Assembly: GCA_963995505.1 (NCBI GenBank)
Contig: OZ023194.1
Coordinates: forward strand, 10,970,428 to 11,034,427
Origin: Hypericum androsaemum
Taxonomy: Eukaryota > Streptophyta > Magnoliopsida > Malpighiales > Hypericaceae
Reading direction: 5' to 3'
Length of the DNA: 64,000 bases
Shown piece by piece: positions 20,085-33,025 of the stretch. How positions within the stretch are numbered: the first letter of the stretch is position 1; every line of letters starts with the position of its first letter. The position numbers were made by a program, and so were the translations under genes. The notes beneath the pieces were generated by a model. That model saw only the letters and a list, made by a program, of their open reading frames with translations, made no database searches and was not told the DNA's origin.

Positions 20085-23030
20085 CCCCTTAACTTTGTAC
20101 GGGCTACCCATTAAATATTTAATTGAACTTGATGCTGGCCCAATAAGAATTTTTCTTGAACGGGGCCCATGGGCAAAAAAGAGAGTAATATTTTACAAGG
20201 TTTTTAAAAACGTCGTCGAATTGGCAGTCGGATCGGTCAGACTGCTAATTAGAATGAACAACGTTTCGGGTTTGGCCTTAAATATTAGTTTGTCCAATGA
20301 AACTTTTTTTAACCCAAAAAAAAAGATATCACTAAAGGAAAATTCATTAATTCGGAGAGACAAAATGATGTCTTATACTTACTCCATGACTCCATATCCC
20401 GAATTCTAAATTGTTTTGTTAAGACTAGCCTAACTTGATTTGTTTAGGGTCAACCAACTTGATTCATATAACTGCAACAAAAAAATCCAAAAGAGTATTT
20501 TGAATCTCGCCCTGTAAACTTTTGATTTTCATTCTTTATTGGCAAGGTCGATAATCTTTCGAATGACAGATAATCTTTGTCCTCCTTAATAAATTTATAT
20601 GCCAACTATGAATGATAATACAACTGTTCAGATTATTTCATAAAACGCAGGTCAAACATGTAAAAGCATAATCGAGTTGAGTGATAACTACTATGAAAAT
20701 AGAGATTCATAAAAGATAAAATTAGAAACGTGAGGAAAGGGAAGGGAAGTAAGCTATTGTATATTGTCACATACTCTATATTATTCCCTCAAATGGATTG
20801 CATATAAACGGAAAACCACAAGCGATAGCAACCAACAAGACATTCCATAAGCAAATTTAAAAAGCGATATGGACGTCACAAATAAATTTCAGGTAATTAG
20901 CTTTCGATGCAAATCTCTAGCAAAATAATTACGACCATAATTATATGTTTTTTTGGTTGATATTGTCAATACTCACTGGTCAGATAATTCAAGTTCTAGT
21001 GAGTTAGAAAATTTAAGTGGTGTAAAGATCTACCAACAATTATTAATATTAGACATTTTCTCAATAACATGTGAATAAACCGTGACACTGAGACCTCTTA
21101 AACTACAAACACTAATTGAACAGCAGGATTTTTAGCTAATTGATAGATTCGATTTCTTTTTGGCAAAAGAAACTTCATAAATAAAAAAATAAAAAGATTA
21201 TAAACTATTCAAAGATGTAACTCCACTAGCCTCTAGGTTTTCCCACAAAGGGGCCCTCCCAAGCCCACCAGCCTCGAGGAACACACACTCCTCTATGGTC
21301 TAATCCGCTGGATCTCACAATTTGGGCAGTCGCAGTAACGTCCCCAACCAGTAGGCTGAAGGGACGTCTCCTATCCACTAACCCAACTGAATCCACATGT
21401 CGGTAGTCTGGGAGGCCACCTACCTAACAACAGTCGAGTAGAAGACCGCCTATAGCCGCTAGCCTCGAGTTATCCCTAACAATGGAACCTCCCACCCTTC
21501 CCCTAGAGGAACACACGTACCCAAGCCCCGTACACCTATAGTGTACGATTACAGCTAGTGGCCTCATTAAAAAACCCCATCTGCACCATCCAACGGGGAA
21601 AAAAGAGTACACACTGATAATACTGCTGGATAGATCGAATGGCCCCAGATCCAGACCAAAGATGAGCCATGCAACCACGAACTAACCGCCATAATGATCA
21701 TGAAGCAAAACAAAAATATGGCAACATCGATAAATCTCTTCCTACATACCTCATCAAGAAACTAGGTGCACTCGGCCACCAAGCTGTGAGCTGTAACTTT
21801 GACAATGCGTCTGCTACTGTATTGCCTTCCCTGTAGATATGAGAGACACGAAACTCCATGTTACTCAACATATCATGTACCTGCAACCATTGAAGCTTGT
21901 ACTTCCACGGGACCCTTAAAGAACGAAACTGAAGTAAGTAACAGACATAAGAAGACTCAGTTTCTAGCCAAAGTTTCGTCCAACCATGGGCGTGAGCAGT
22001 CTCTACAGCAATAAATACCGCTACCAGCTCCACCTCATAAGCATAACCGCTGCCCAACTGAGTCATAAAACAACCACAAACAAAGTCTTGACAAGTCTAA
22101 AATACCCCTGATGCAGTGGAGAGACCCGAAAAGCCTCGCGCGCTACCATCGGAATTGCATTTAATCCAACCCGCTAAAGGTTGATGCCACTGAACCTCAA
22201 TGATCTTGAGAGCTCTTCCAGGCCGCCCCGAAACCCTCAGGCTCTGTAAAATTAGAAGCTCATCCTAGGAATTGAACATATGCCCCACATCCAACTTTCT
22301 AGACTCCGCAACTAGGGCATGAACGAGAACAAGCACCGAACCCGTGTCCTACTTCTTATCTCTGAAGATCCTATCATTCTTTTCAGTCCAAAGACACCAA
22401 ACACCAGTAATAAAAGCGACCCGCCATAGAGCATCCAACTGGGGACTTAATTTTCGCTGCAAGGCCTAGCCTAGCCAGTTTGGGAATCCATAACTACTGA
22501 AATAAGGAATCTGAAACACCTCCAATAACCTGCTCCAGACCTCTCGCGCAAAGGGGCAGCTAACAAAGATATGGTCAATAGACTCCTCCCCTCAAAACAG
22601 ACAGCAAAATGAAGGCCTGATAAACCCCATCCTCCGCAACTAGTCATAAGTAGGAAGGCAACGCCAAATTGCCCGCCAAACAGTGAGCGACATCCTGGTC
22701 GGGATAAATGGCCCCAGATCCACTTGCCCAGCTACATTGATAGATTCGGTTAGTTGTGCAACTGTATAATTTTGTTTCCATCTTTAAATGAATAATTGTC
22801 TATGCATAACTGTCGCATAGATTACTTTTTTTTAGGGACACCCTCGTTATTAGTGTCTTAGAATTCCTACTTTGGCTTACGGGAAAAATACATTTTTGTT
22901 TCCCGTTAAGATGTCCGTCCAAAGTTAAGTTGCTATATTGAAAAAATAAACTATGGAACATTTTAACAGTATTTGTCACTATATTGTAAGAGATGTGAGG
23001 TTCACTACAACTCATGGTCTGAGGTAGAAG
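20085..23030. repeat. Segmental duplication B, copy 1 (split by LINE)
   Basis: Matches 23,105-25,140 in direct orientation. Landmarks are GGCCCAATAAGAA (20,143; 23,152), AGATAAAATTAGAAACG (20,716; 24,076), CAACAAGACATTCCA (20,834; 24,194) and AACATTTTAACAGTATTTG (22,957; 25,027). The 1.59-kb LINE at 21,152-22,737 interrupts it. No functional gene is recognised inside the duplicated sequence. Confidence 0.8.
21152..22737 (-). mobile_element. 5'-truncated LINE with zf-RVT and RNase H remnants
   Basis: The 13-mer ATTGATAGATTCG flanks the insert (21,139-21,151 and 22,738-22,750), and the duplicate copy at 24,820 has the empty site. On the minus strand, from high to low coordinates, it reads a zf-RVT region (TVWRAIWRCLPTYD, later EESIDHIFVSCPFAREVWSR), then an RNase H domain (GWIKCNSDGSARG; EVELVAVFIAVETAH; REGNTVADALSKLQL). 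Several stops break the frame. In RNase H the expected Asp of the third motif is Glu (LWLETES). It is a dead, 5'-truncated plant LINE; the 3' end is at low coordinates, next to A/T-rich sequence. Confidence 0.88.
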
Positions 23031-23104
23031 GATCAACTAAAATTATTAGCGCCAACGGGGAAAGGAAACAACAACAGTTGTGTTCAACTGGCTCAGGCAA
23101 CCTT

Positions 23105-25140
23105 ATAATACAAGGCCCATTAAGTATTTCATAAAGTAAACTTTATCTTTGGCCCAATAAGAAATTTTCTGAAAGGGGCCCATGGAGTATCATGGGGATA
23201 GAAGAGAGTAATATTTTCTCCAAGACATGCAATGATTTTTTTTACAAGGGAAAATATAAGAGATCATTAAGGGGAGTTACGGGTTCTATATCATGCTCTA
23301 CTTTAAATACTAAATTAAAGTTTATTTTACTAGCATGTAATTTTGTGATTGGACACGCTACTATCTTATTATTTTAAATTTTTGACTAAGTGACATAGAT
23401 TTTACATGACTCGCAAATAAATAGCAACTGCTAACCCCGTCTGCATGAGCTATCGTGTGTCATATCATGCCATTAATTTTATCTTTTTGTCATGCCACAT
23501 CACTGATTTCATTTGTGTCATATATTATTGGTCCCTGATCTAAACATCGTTGATCTTCTCCTATTCTAGATTCCAATCAAATTTGTCTCATTTTCTCTCA
23601 AATTAGTGATGTAGTATGTCACGCTAATAAAATTAGTGATGTGGTGTTACACACAAATAAAATTAATTGTGTGACATGACACGTAGGATAGCTCAAATTA
23701 ACTTAGGTTAGCGGGTGTCACTTGATTGTCATGGAGAGAATTTAAAACCATAATACAATGGTGTGTCAAAGCACGAAACCACAAGGTATTAAAGTGAGTT
23801 TAATAAAAAAAATATGATGCCCTACTAAACATTTTTAAAAAGAAAAATTCTTAGATTAGGAGCGACCAAGCAATGTCTTGTACGTTTTATTTTATGAAGC
23901 CATTTTTATGATAATTGAATAGTTGAGAACAGTGTCATATAAAAGGCGCAATAATTATCAGAGTTGCTTCGATCACAATAATTGAGCTTAAAAATTTTAC
24001 TTCATAGAATTAGAATCTTCTACCACTAATTTTGAAATGTTTGTGTAGCACTATGGAAAATAGAGTTTCATAAAAGATAAAATTAGAAACGAGAGAGAAA
24101 CTATTGTATTTTGTGACGGTATTAATGGTACTGTACTCTAGTATTATTCCCTCAGTTGGATTTGATAAAAACCGAACCATAAGCGATAGTAACCAACAAG
24201 ACATTCCACTCCTACCTACACCGTCGTTATTTTCTTATTTCAAGGGTCGTTTTATTTTCAAGACATTCGATAAGCAAATTAAGAATCGATATGGGCGTCA
24301 CAATCTATAAGCCACCTAATTTCAGGTAATTAGCTACCGTGAGAGTGACACTATCCTTCAATGCAAATCTCTAGCTAAATAATAACCACCACACATATTT
24401 GTTTTTTGGTTTATACTTGGTATGCAGATACCTAGTAAACCGACTAGTAACGTTTGTTTCATATCTAGTAATGTTTGTTATCTAAATAGTTGAATATTTG
24501 TAGTGGACAACTTTGTATTAGGCGATATTAGGAGATAAGTGCTTGCTAGCACTAATTGGCGTAAGAAATAGTGAGTACAGCAACTTGCTATTGTCGCGGT
24601 TTTTTCAAAAAAAACCTACTTATCAAAAATAATTTAGTGAAGTGACTAATGCAGGTTCGAATTGGATATGATATTTGAATTATGATAAATTCTACTAATA
24701 AGTATTTAATACTGGTACAATCTCAAATACACGAAAACTTGAGACGATTAAAAACAAGAACAACCACATATAAATTACAAACACTAACTGAACGGCAGGA
24801 TTACTAGCTAATTAACAGATTCGGTTAGTTGTGCAACTGTATAATTGTGTTTCCATATTTAAATAAAAACTGTTAATGCATAGTTGTCGCATAGATTATT
24901 AGGCTGCCCTCGTTCTTAGAGTCCTCGCATTTCCCACTCTGGCTTACGGGAAAAATACATATTTTTCTCTTTAAGATGTCCGACCAAAGTTGAGTTGCTG
25001 TATTGAAAAATTAAATCAAGTATGGAACATTTTAACAGTATTTGTCACTATATTGTAATAAGTCCTAGAGATATCCACCTCATATTGTATAGTGGTAATC
25101 GACAACCGACATGTCAGGTTCACACAACTCATGGTCTTGA
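23105..25140. repeat. Segmental duplication B, copy 2
   Basis: Direct partner of 20,085-23,030 without the LINE. About 600 bp between 23,300 and 24,040 have no match in copy 1. Short open frames in it are unrecognised. Confidence 0.78.
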
Positions 25141-27280
25141 TGCAATTAATAAATTAATTGCATTGATATGTTAAACGAACTTCTCTATATATAAATAAAT
25201 TTTATTGACGTATTATAGTTAACATTGTTAACGGTCTTGAAATTGTCAATTAGGTATGCACTCTCTTCCTCATTATTGGTTATTGTATGTTGGTTGAAAA
25301 TTTGGTTGTATTAGCCTATGACCTCAATTTTCTGCCAGGGAATTCATTTGAGAGACTATTCCAAATTAGGCTGAAAAATATTAGTATGTTATATTAAAAT
25401 GTTGGGATTAGAATTGCAAGAAAGAGAAAAAAAAATTTGGTGACTTAGTTTATCAATATCATTACACGTGGAGATTTTATTAGGCCAGTATTTTTCCACT
25501 GTTAGATTTTTTTTTACGACACACCACTGCAACTGTGCTAAGTGCAGATACACGTGCTAACTACCACTACTGCACTTTTTGCGCTATTGCTACTGCACTC
25601 TCTCTCTAGAGTTTATGCTCGCTTACTACGACTGCGCACTCTCTCCCTCTTACGATTAAATAGGTACAAGTTTGGTGTATATTGTAGGACTAACCCTAAT
25701 TTAGTTATAGAGTCCTAAATGCTAAACAAGAAAATTTGTAGGTTATGTTTGCTAATACTAGCGAACACGTGCCCTACAGTGTACGCGTCCGACTGCAATT
25801 CTATGGTCTAGCGTATGCTTGCTCCAAAGTTCACACCCCAACCGCGGTTGACGTTATTGACTTACACTTGGTGATTCGTGTACGCAGGTCTGTTTTGCGT
25901 CGTCTTCTCTCGGTCCAAACGCGTCCTGCATAGACCCTGAGGCTCCATTACTCAACATAAATTACATAATTAAGTATATAAATTTTAATTATGAGGGTTT
26001 GTGATTTAGTAATTCACTGGTTTTATATAGGCTATTAATTTTTTAATTGAAATTACCTGTACCAATTACTCATTGGACAACCAATCCAAAATCTAATAGA
26101 CTGAGAATTACATGCAAGTAGCAAGCCTCTTTTAAAAAATTGAAAAGCAACTGAATTTTGATAGTTCAAACTTGAAAAATTTCTAGTTAAATTAAAATAA
26201 TTATTAGATGATCTATACGATTAATGATAGACTAGTTAATTTGTGAATATTTTTTTTGCCATGTACAAATATCAAGTTTTTTATTTATATTTCAATAAAT
26301 GAAACCGATATTCTCTGGAGCTTTTAACTACACTTTGACCGATGACGTTGGGTCTCTTCTTTTCGATGGGAGGGGTCCATTAATTAATCAAATAAAACAA
26401 ATATTTTGTCCTGTGTATTTTATGAATGTGACGCAAAGTCGTTACTCTTGAATTAATTTATTCTTTCCAAGGCGACATCCAAATCTCTGATGTCGATAAT
26501 ACTCGCGCCGTGAAGGTGACCGCTCTTCAGTCTCCGGTGGAACATATGTAGACAAATTTCTCCCTTGAATATGTCGTAACAGTTTAATTGTTAATTAATC
26601 CATTCAGATTTTTTAAATTTATTTTATTTAAAATATTATATTTAGGGAACGATTCTATCAATATTTTTTTCACGAATTCAAATTTTTTATCTTTAGAAAT
26701 ATAATACTAATGAACAATGCATTACCACTTTAATTCCATATCTATCAATTTGATTTTTTTGAATCTAGTTGATTAATTATCGTACTTACATGCTTCTAAC
26801 TACTCAGCTCATTTTTTAGGCAATGATCCGATCCAAAGATTGCCCTATTCTATTTTTAAGAATAACTTTTGAATAATATTCTATTCATTTTCAATATATC
26901 CAAAAAATTTCAAACAACTATTTTCTTACTATTTGTGTCAAACTTTTTTTCATTGAAAAAGTTACATTAGTTTTGCTTAACTTTCGGTTTAAAATGTCCA
27001 CGATTTCCTCGTGCTAAGAGCATAATATTTTTGCCGCCGACAAACTGAGCTAATTGGTACTAGGGACTCTTTGGAATCAACGAGGTAATATATACTTGCT
27101 GATTTTTTTTAGAACATTGCTGCATTTCTGATGCAACATGGAGTGTGCCAAATTCTTTTCTTCATCGGTTTTATTAGTGCTCTTTCGAAATTAGTAATAA
27201 ATTAAGAAAATTTTCAAAATTAGTTATTTCTTTAAAAAAAATAACTATTTAGTTACCTGTAGTGGGCCTCTTGAATATTA
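25141..27280. other. Intergenic, no gene seen
   Basis: AT-rich. The part at 25,500-25,940 is less AT-rich with CTGCACTCTCTC-like repeats, perhaps an eroded LTR, but I see no defined ends. Confidence 0.4.
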
Positions 27281-28075
27281 GGATAAATTACTCTCATCTC
27301 AGCTATGACTAAATCGACGATTTAGTCTCCCGTATTTGAAAAATGATTTTTCTATCCCCAGTATTTGATTTTATTATACGTTTGTGTCTATCGCTGACGT
27401 CATTTGCTCTCTTTTCTTCATTTTTGTCATTGAAATGAACAAAATACCTTCAATAAACAAAAAAAACCATCCCCTTCCTCGGATCAGATCCTTTATCGCC
27501 GCCGACCAACCAAGTTTATTTTGATGTCACACGGATCCAATCTGAATCGGCACCGGATCTCTTCATCCCCTTCATTTTGATGTCACACCCAGAGATCATC
27601 CGAACCGAGGAGAATCATCGCAGAGCCGTTCCTATTATTAAAGATTCTATTCACTTCAAACTTTGCAAATCAGGATCGTCTTCTAGATGTTGAAGGGGAT
27701 GAACTTTCTGGGTTCGTGCTCAATTAAAGCGAGAAAGGCTCCTCTGCAGACTATCTTACCCTTGGTGGTGTAAGACCATCGAGTACACCCACGGGACCTT
27801 GACAACGTTGAGAGGGTTGACATCGTTGACGGAAGGAACGTGGCCCCCATGGTGCATAACACCCTCTCCTCGAACCCAGGGTTCTCGACCCGGTGGTCGG
27901 GAGCGGCTGAGGGGAAATGCAGGAGCGGGAAATGAAAAAAAAAAAGTGAATGACGTTGGCGAGGGACCAGAACGTATAATAAAATTAAACACGGGGGACG
28001 AAAAAATAATTTTTGAAATATGGGGATTAAATCGTTGATTTAATCATATACGATGGACCTGAGAATAATTTACCC
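27281..28075. mobile_element. MULE-type element with ~110-bp TIRs
   Basis: The left end GGATAAATTACTCTCA pairs with the right end TGAGAATAATTTACCC; inverted similarity continues about 110 bp, including GATTTAGTC / ATTTAATC blocks and TTTTATTATACGTT. Flanking 9-mers TGAATATTA and AAAATGTTA agree at 6 of 9. The interior is GC-richer and may hold a captured fragment that I cannot name. Confidence 0.7.
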
Positions 28076-28096
28076 AAAATGTTATTAATTTTAATT

Positions 28097-29358
28097 GGAA
28101 AAAGTCCACTTAAGTATCATGTAGTATCACAAAAAATTAAGTCAGTACCACGTGGTTTAAAACGTATCAATTGAGTCAAACTTATTCTAATTAAAATCAA
28201 TTAGAGGTCAGGGCAGCTGCCCGAACTCTGCTCGTCTTGCCCGAACCCTACCCTGTCACGTAGACCAGCCACATCTGATTTCTCTAATGATGTGGCCGTC
28301 TCTTCTTCCTCCTCCTCCTCCTCCAAGAAAATGAGGAAGCTAAACCAAAATATTCCCGGCAAGCCAATTTCCCCTGGTCAATCAAAGAATAGTCAACCCG
28401 GCGAGCCAATTTCCCCTCAACTACAAGTCCATAAAGAGGTTTAAAAAGTTCGGCGACGCTAAAGGGGATATTCTGGGAGTCGCCGAGAAGAACCCCGACG
28501 GGCTGACCACGAAGCTGCTCCCGCCGAGAAGAATCCCGAACCTCAACGCCGTAATTGATGATGACGCCAGCGAGGGTATCAAACCAAAATCTAAAATTCT
28601 GAACCTCGACGCTGTGGACCAGCCCCTCTACGAACCCGCCAAGGAAGTTATCCCTGGCCCCTGTGGGGTCCACCTGACGGGCTGGGAAAGAAGCCACTCT
28701 GGCCTTCCCTCTGTCCCCCCACAGCACCCTGTACCCTTCCCTTCCTTCAGTCACCACCACGCAACACCCACTGCCACGCCAGAGCCCCTCCACGTCGAGG
28801 AATTTAGCCTCCTTGGAGGAAGCGATGACGGCGAGCCTCGGGTGGAGGCAGTGGAACGCAGTCTCCCGAGCGAAACTTCAGGATTAGGGCTTGTACATCG
28901 GCAAGGACCACTGTGAAGAGGTCGAGCATCCGCTCCAGTGTCTCCGGAAGGATCTCACTTGTGAAAGTCACCATCGACGAAGGAGACGAGGTGGAAGGGG
29001 ACGGAGAGGCCTTGGAGGACAGCGAAGATGAAGGAGGCAGCACCGCCAAGGGATTCGGCCTTAACAGTGCCATTTTGATGGAAGAGGATGTCGTTTTATG
29101 TTTGAAAGTTGCTTGGTTTGTCATGTTGGAAGAAGAAGAAGAAGAAGAAGAGAGAAGAGAAAATGAGGGAGGAGAGACAGCCACATCATTAGAAAAATCG
29201 GATGTGGCTGGTCCAAGTGACAGGGCAGGGTTCGAGCAGCTGTCTGGCCTCTAATTGATTTTAATTGGAATAAGTTTGACTCAAATGATACGTTTTAAAC
29301 CTCAGGATACTGATTTGATTTTTCGTGATACCACAGAGTACTTAAGTGAATTTTTCCC
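28097..29358. mobile_element. Pack-MULE with ~210-bp TIRs, perfect 9-bp target duplication
   Basis: ATTTTAATT flanks it exactly (28,088-28,096 and 29,359-29,367). The TIRs start GGAAAAAGTCCACTTAAGTA and, inverted, GGGAAAAATTCACTTAAGTA. They continue past GTTTAAAACGTATCA and GGACCAGCCACATC for about 210 bp. The interior contains disrupted exons of an inositol-kinase-like gene. A MULE without transposase that carries host gene fragments is by definition a Pack-MULE. Confidence 0.85.
28600..29120 (-). pseudogene. Captured pfkB kinase fragment (inositol 3-kinase-like)
   Basis: Read on the minus strand over changing frames: NDILFHQNGTVKAESLGGAA, ASFIFAVLQGLSVPFHLVS, a gap, EILPETLERMLDLF, VVLADVQALILKF, a frameshift, RETAFHCLHPRLAVIASSKE, CCVVVTEGREGYRVLWG and DPTGARDNFLGGFVEGL. 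Order and wording fit plant myo-inositol 3-kinase of the pfkB family (Arabidopsis At5g58730, from memory). The pfkB signature GAGD is GARD here; its catalytic Asp remains. The middle of the protein, between the SVPFHLVS and EILPETLE blocks, is missing, and similarity ends after GLV. It is a set of captured fragments, not an enzyme gene. Confidence 0.8.
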
Positions 29359-29367
29359 ATTTTAATT

Positions 29368-31240
29368 TAATTTGTCCTCGTGTGAAGCTGGCAAACAAAA
29401 TTAACGAACGACAATTACAGCGGGCCGGTTAACAACAAAAGGGACAATCTAAAAGAGTTAATTTGTGATGATGTACTCGTTCCTCTGTATCAAAATGTGA
29501 TTAATAAAAATTTAGTGGATTGATTATCCATCGAACTTTACCAAAAAAACAAAATTATTGGCACAGAATATAAATGTAGGCGGTCGTCCACCTCCCAAAG
29601 TTAAGACAGTGGTTAGTTTGACCTTCGTACCATTTTGTTTCGAGGGAAATGAAAAGCATCAGACGCAGCCATTGTTGACAATAAAGGAATTTCCTTCGAG
29701 GCATCAACCTCTCACAACGTTATCTTTGACTACGCGGAACTATTCAGATAATTATATCTTCAATGAGTGTGAAAATTTTGTTAATAAGCGTTAAAATTTT
29801 ATAGAATTTTATAATTTTAGGTCGGATATAATTATAAGATAGAATGTTATTATTCATATGATCCTAAGTTATAATACGTCGGCGAAATTAAGTCAGTATA
29901 ATTTTGGGTCGATAAATTTTGTTTGCTAAATGTATTGTGATTGTGATAAATTTATTTATAAATTTTAAAATTCACCTTACCTTACCCTCGAATCCTCGAT
30001 TAAAATAAAATATTTTTCGGCAAAATTTTATTCATATGATTCTAAGTCGTAATACGTTAGAACTCTTAGGTTTTCGGGACATTGGATTCTCACCAATGTT
30101 TGTGTTACTCAAGCCGACATTTTCGTTTCCGCTTCGTCCACCCCTGCTCGCGCGGGTACTTCTTTCTAAGGCAGAACGCTCCCCTACCGATGCATTTTTA
30201 CATCCCACAACTTGACGAAATTTTGATAATTTTTTGTTTCAACTAATTTATAATCGAGGTAACAATAACGATTACCTTTACCCTCGAATCCTCGATTAAA
30301 ATAAAATATTAATCGTGCACACGAATAACAGCATGTGTTCGTTAAGCTAGTTCACGTGAAAAGTTAAATAGCGGATACCAAGAATCCGCTTGTGTTATTG
30401 TTTAGGAAATTGATTTAATTATATTTGAAGCGTGCAATATCTTCATCATCGCTCAAGTTAAGGACAATATTTTTTTGTCGGGGAATTGACATTTGTTCTC
30501 AGAAAGTGCTCCAAATTCTATTTTATCAATTTTTTAATGTTCCGGTGACGGAAAAAAAAGGGAGCAGTTAACCTAATACTTCCAATTTATTGTTACCTAT
30601 CATTCTCATTGTCTCATTGTTGAGAAACATGTGTACAGTTAAAGATACCGTTCACATTCCCAAATTTCCAATACTAATTATAGTGTTGCAATGCTTATCA
30701 CGTGATTCAAATTTTACTTTCTATGGTAACTTGATACCATTGTTGTGCAAAGCTATGCAATTATAAGTTTCAAGTGTTGAAATTAGATTCACTTGAGAAA
30801 AATTTAGATTCAAACTTCGTGAACATAAATAATATTTTTGAACACCTGTAAATTAGAACCTGATAGTGCTCGTTGTGAATATTACAACTTTGACCAAGAA
30901 AAAATATGCAGTTAGGGTAGCGCAATTTTATTTCTCCTTCTATAATTGATACAAGATCATTGTGGACTCTCATTCTAACAAAAAGTTGATAATGGACTCG
31001 CATGATTTATAAAAAAAAGAAGTAGATTCGCACGATGGTGCTAATGAGATTACAATTGGCTATTTTACTTTTCAGATCCATGATATCTATAACTTGCTTT
31101 CGAGGGACATATTTGATATATTGTTCTTGTGTCGGCAATAAAAATTTGGGGGACCCTTTTGTCGCCTATCTTCAATAAAAAATGGACCGATTCCTATCGA
31201 GTCATATCTTATTTTTTTGAAACTTAAAAGTTTTATTAAT
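29368..31240. other. Intergenic with a short dispersed repeat
   Basis: TACCCTCGAATCCTCGATTA followed by AAATAAAATATT occurs at about 29,984 and 30,280. Open frames at 29,558-29,794 and 30,770-31,003 are unrecognised. No gene is called. Confidence 0.45.
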
Positions 31241-31248
31241 AATTAATC

Positions 31249-32118
31249 ATGCAACAATATGATGTGCTCAAGGTGGTGTGCTGCATGTTGTGCCCGACCC
31301 GAATCGGGAGGATGTTCTTGGAGATGTACAATATGATGTCCCCGGTTACTTCAAGTGGAGATGGATGTTGCGATGATGTTCTGCATTTTGAAGCATGTGG
31401 TCTTGTTGTTACGAATGTTTCGGTGGACTCTGCCCTCTTGGGATGCGGGGATGAGGGAGCTCCTGTGGTTTCTGTTCAGGCTAGCCACGCTACTGGATGC
31501 GACTTGGCTAAGGTGAAACCAATTGGAATGCTTCATCGGGAAGACGGTTCTCAGGCTACAATGCAAGTTAAGATGGCCAGGTGCGATGCTATCGACCAAG
31601 TCGTTAATCCAGTTACTGACCTGGAGGTTTCACGCGTATTGGAGGAAACTGTTTGGATAAGTGAGCTCTCATAACAAATCGTTGTAGAGTTTATTCGGAA
31701 TATGAAAAGAGAGGCAGAGGCGAGGTTGGACTCATGCAATAACTCAAAGCCACAAGGAGCAGCCCCGGTGATGCAGAGGCCACCGGTCAAAAAAGATAAG
31801 GGGATACTAACTCCGTGCAGGTCCAGCACCCGAATGAGGAAGCTGACGAGCAAGACGGCGGTTCTCACAAAGATTTTACCGAAAAGATTAACCGTTAAAG
31901 TACCTATTAAAATTCAAGAGGATATGAGCCTTATTTCTCTTTTGGATGGAATTGCAGAACAAGCAAGCAATGAACTTAGGCAAGCTAAATTGGCAATAGA
32001 TGCTTGGAATACAGGGGGACAATTTGGAATGACATGGAATGCGGATGTTGCACACATCCTTAAGGGTCTCTGTGAAACAGCTGCCAAAAAGTATCCAAAG
32101 GTCTTCCATCCTCCATGA
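31249..32118 (+). pseudogene. Unrecognised ORF broken by one TAA
   Basis: A single plus-strand frame of 290 codons is open from ATG 31,249 to the stop at 32,116 except for one TAA at 31,672-31,674. The first part (141 aa) has several Cys and Gly; the second is basic with KKDKGILTPCRSSTRMRKL, then a part with LLDGIAEQASNELRQAK and AHILKGLCETAAKKYP. I recognise no domain. It is followed by about 280 bp resembling a LINE 3' UTR, and ATGCAACA occurs at both ends (31,249-31,256; 32,401-32,408). It could be an exapted or retroposed host gene or a LINE ORF1-like remnant. Confidence 0.45.
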
Positions 32119-32408
32119 CTATTTTTTGCAGGTGGTTTCGGGGTAAATATTTTGGAAGTTTCATTGTGAGTTTTGTTATTCTCTTCGGATGCTTGCACGG
32201 TGCAATTTGAGCCAGGAAGTTTGGGAGGTAGACTTGTCGAGGTTGGTATATTACTATTGATTTGGTTTTGAGAGTTAGATAGTTTTTATGTTGTAGCGAG
32301 CTATTTCGTTGAGATTTATCTAGCTCTCAAAGTGATGTAACTAATTTGGTGTAATTATCTTTGGAGTTTTTTTAGAGGTAATAGAATTTTACTTTTCAAA
32401 AATGCAAC

Positions 32409-32869
32409 ATCTATAATAAAGATTCAACATTACATGAATCAAAATATTGTTTAAAAATTCATATGAACAACATTAGAACAAATTCAAGATCGGCTCCATA
32501 TCTGACACTTTTTTGTACCCAGAAAAACTTTATGTACGTCAAATGATTTTATGAATATATACATTTTGTAAAAGATTATCAAATATTAAATCGTCATATG
32601 ATATACTAGTTTTTCTATTATATACCATAATCTACCGCCTAGACAAAGAATGTAGCATTCCTCGATTAAGGGAGACAAACTCTTATTAGAAATTATATCT
32701 TAAATTAATTTACTTTTAACTTGCACAATGCCATGCCACTTGTCCTTCTTACATAATTTTATTGCATTAATATAAAGTAATATATCGAGCTAACTAATAA
32801 TAGTACTTCTTAAGTGAAATTAATAGTACTTAAAAAAGTAAAATTAAAAGTAGTACTTGAACAAACATT
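32409..32869. other. Intergenic, nothing recognised
   Basis: AT-rich, no coding frame or defined repeat. Confidence 0.5.
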
Positions 32870-33025
32870 GAGATTAAGTGATAAGAGAGTTGTTTTGATT
32901 TTTGTTCTCACTTAATTAAGAAGTTTCGAGTTCAAATAATTGTGAACACATTGGTGTTAAATATTTAATGAAATCAACTTTCAAATATCCTATATGATTT
33001 GAACATAATTTTAGTCGGTTCACCG
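32870..33025 (+). mobile_element. tRNA-derived SINE
   Basis: Box A-like region at about 32,874-32,890 (AAGTGATAAGAGAGTTG) and box B-like CGAGTTCAAATAA (32,928-32,940) are followed by GTGTTAAATATTTAATG and TTTTAGTCGGTTC. The same order is found, better preserved, on the minus strand at 50,170-50,325. Confidence 0.6.

Noticed and set aside
28284..28793. 169-codon minus-strand frame as an intact gene
   Set aside because: Only its first third matches a pfkB kinase; upstream parts are in other frames and the whole lies between MULE TIRs.
28913..29254. 113-codon plus-strand acidic frame
   Set aside because: It is the antisense of the captured kinase exon and extends into the right TIR.
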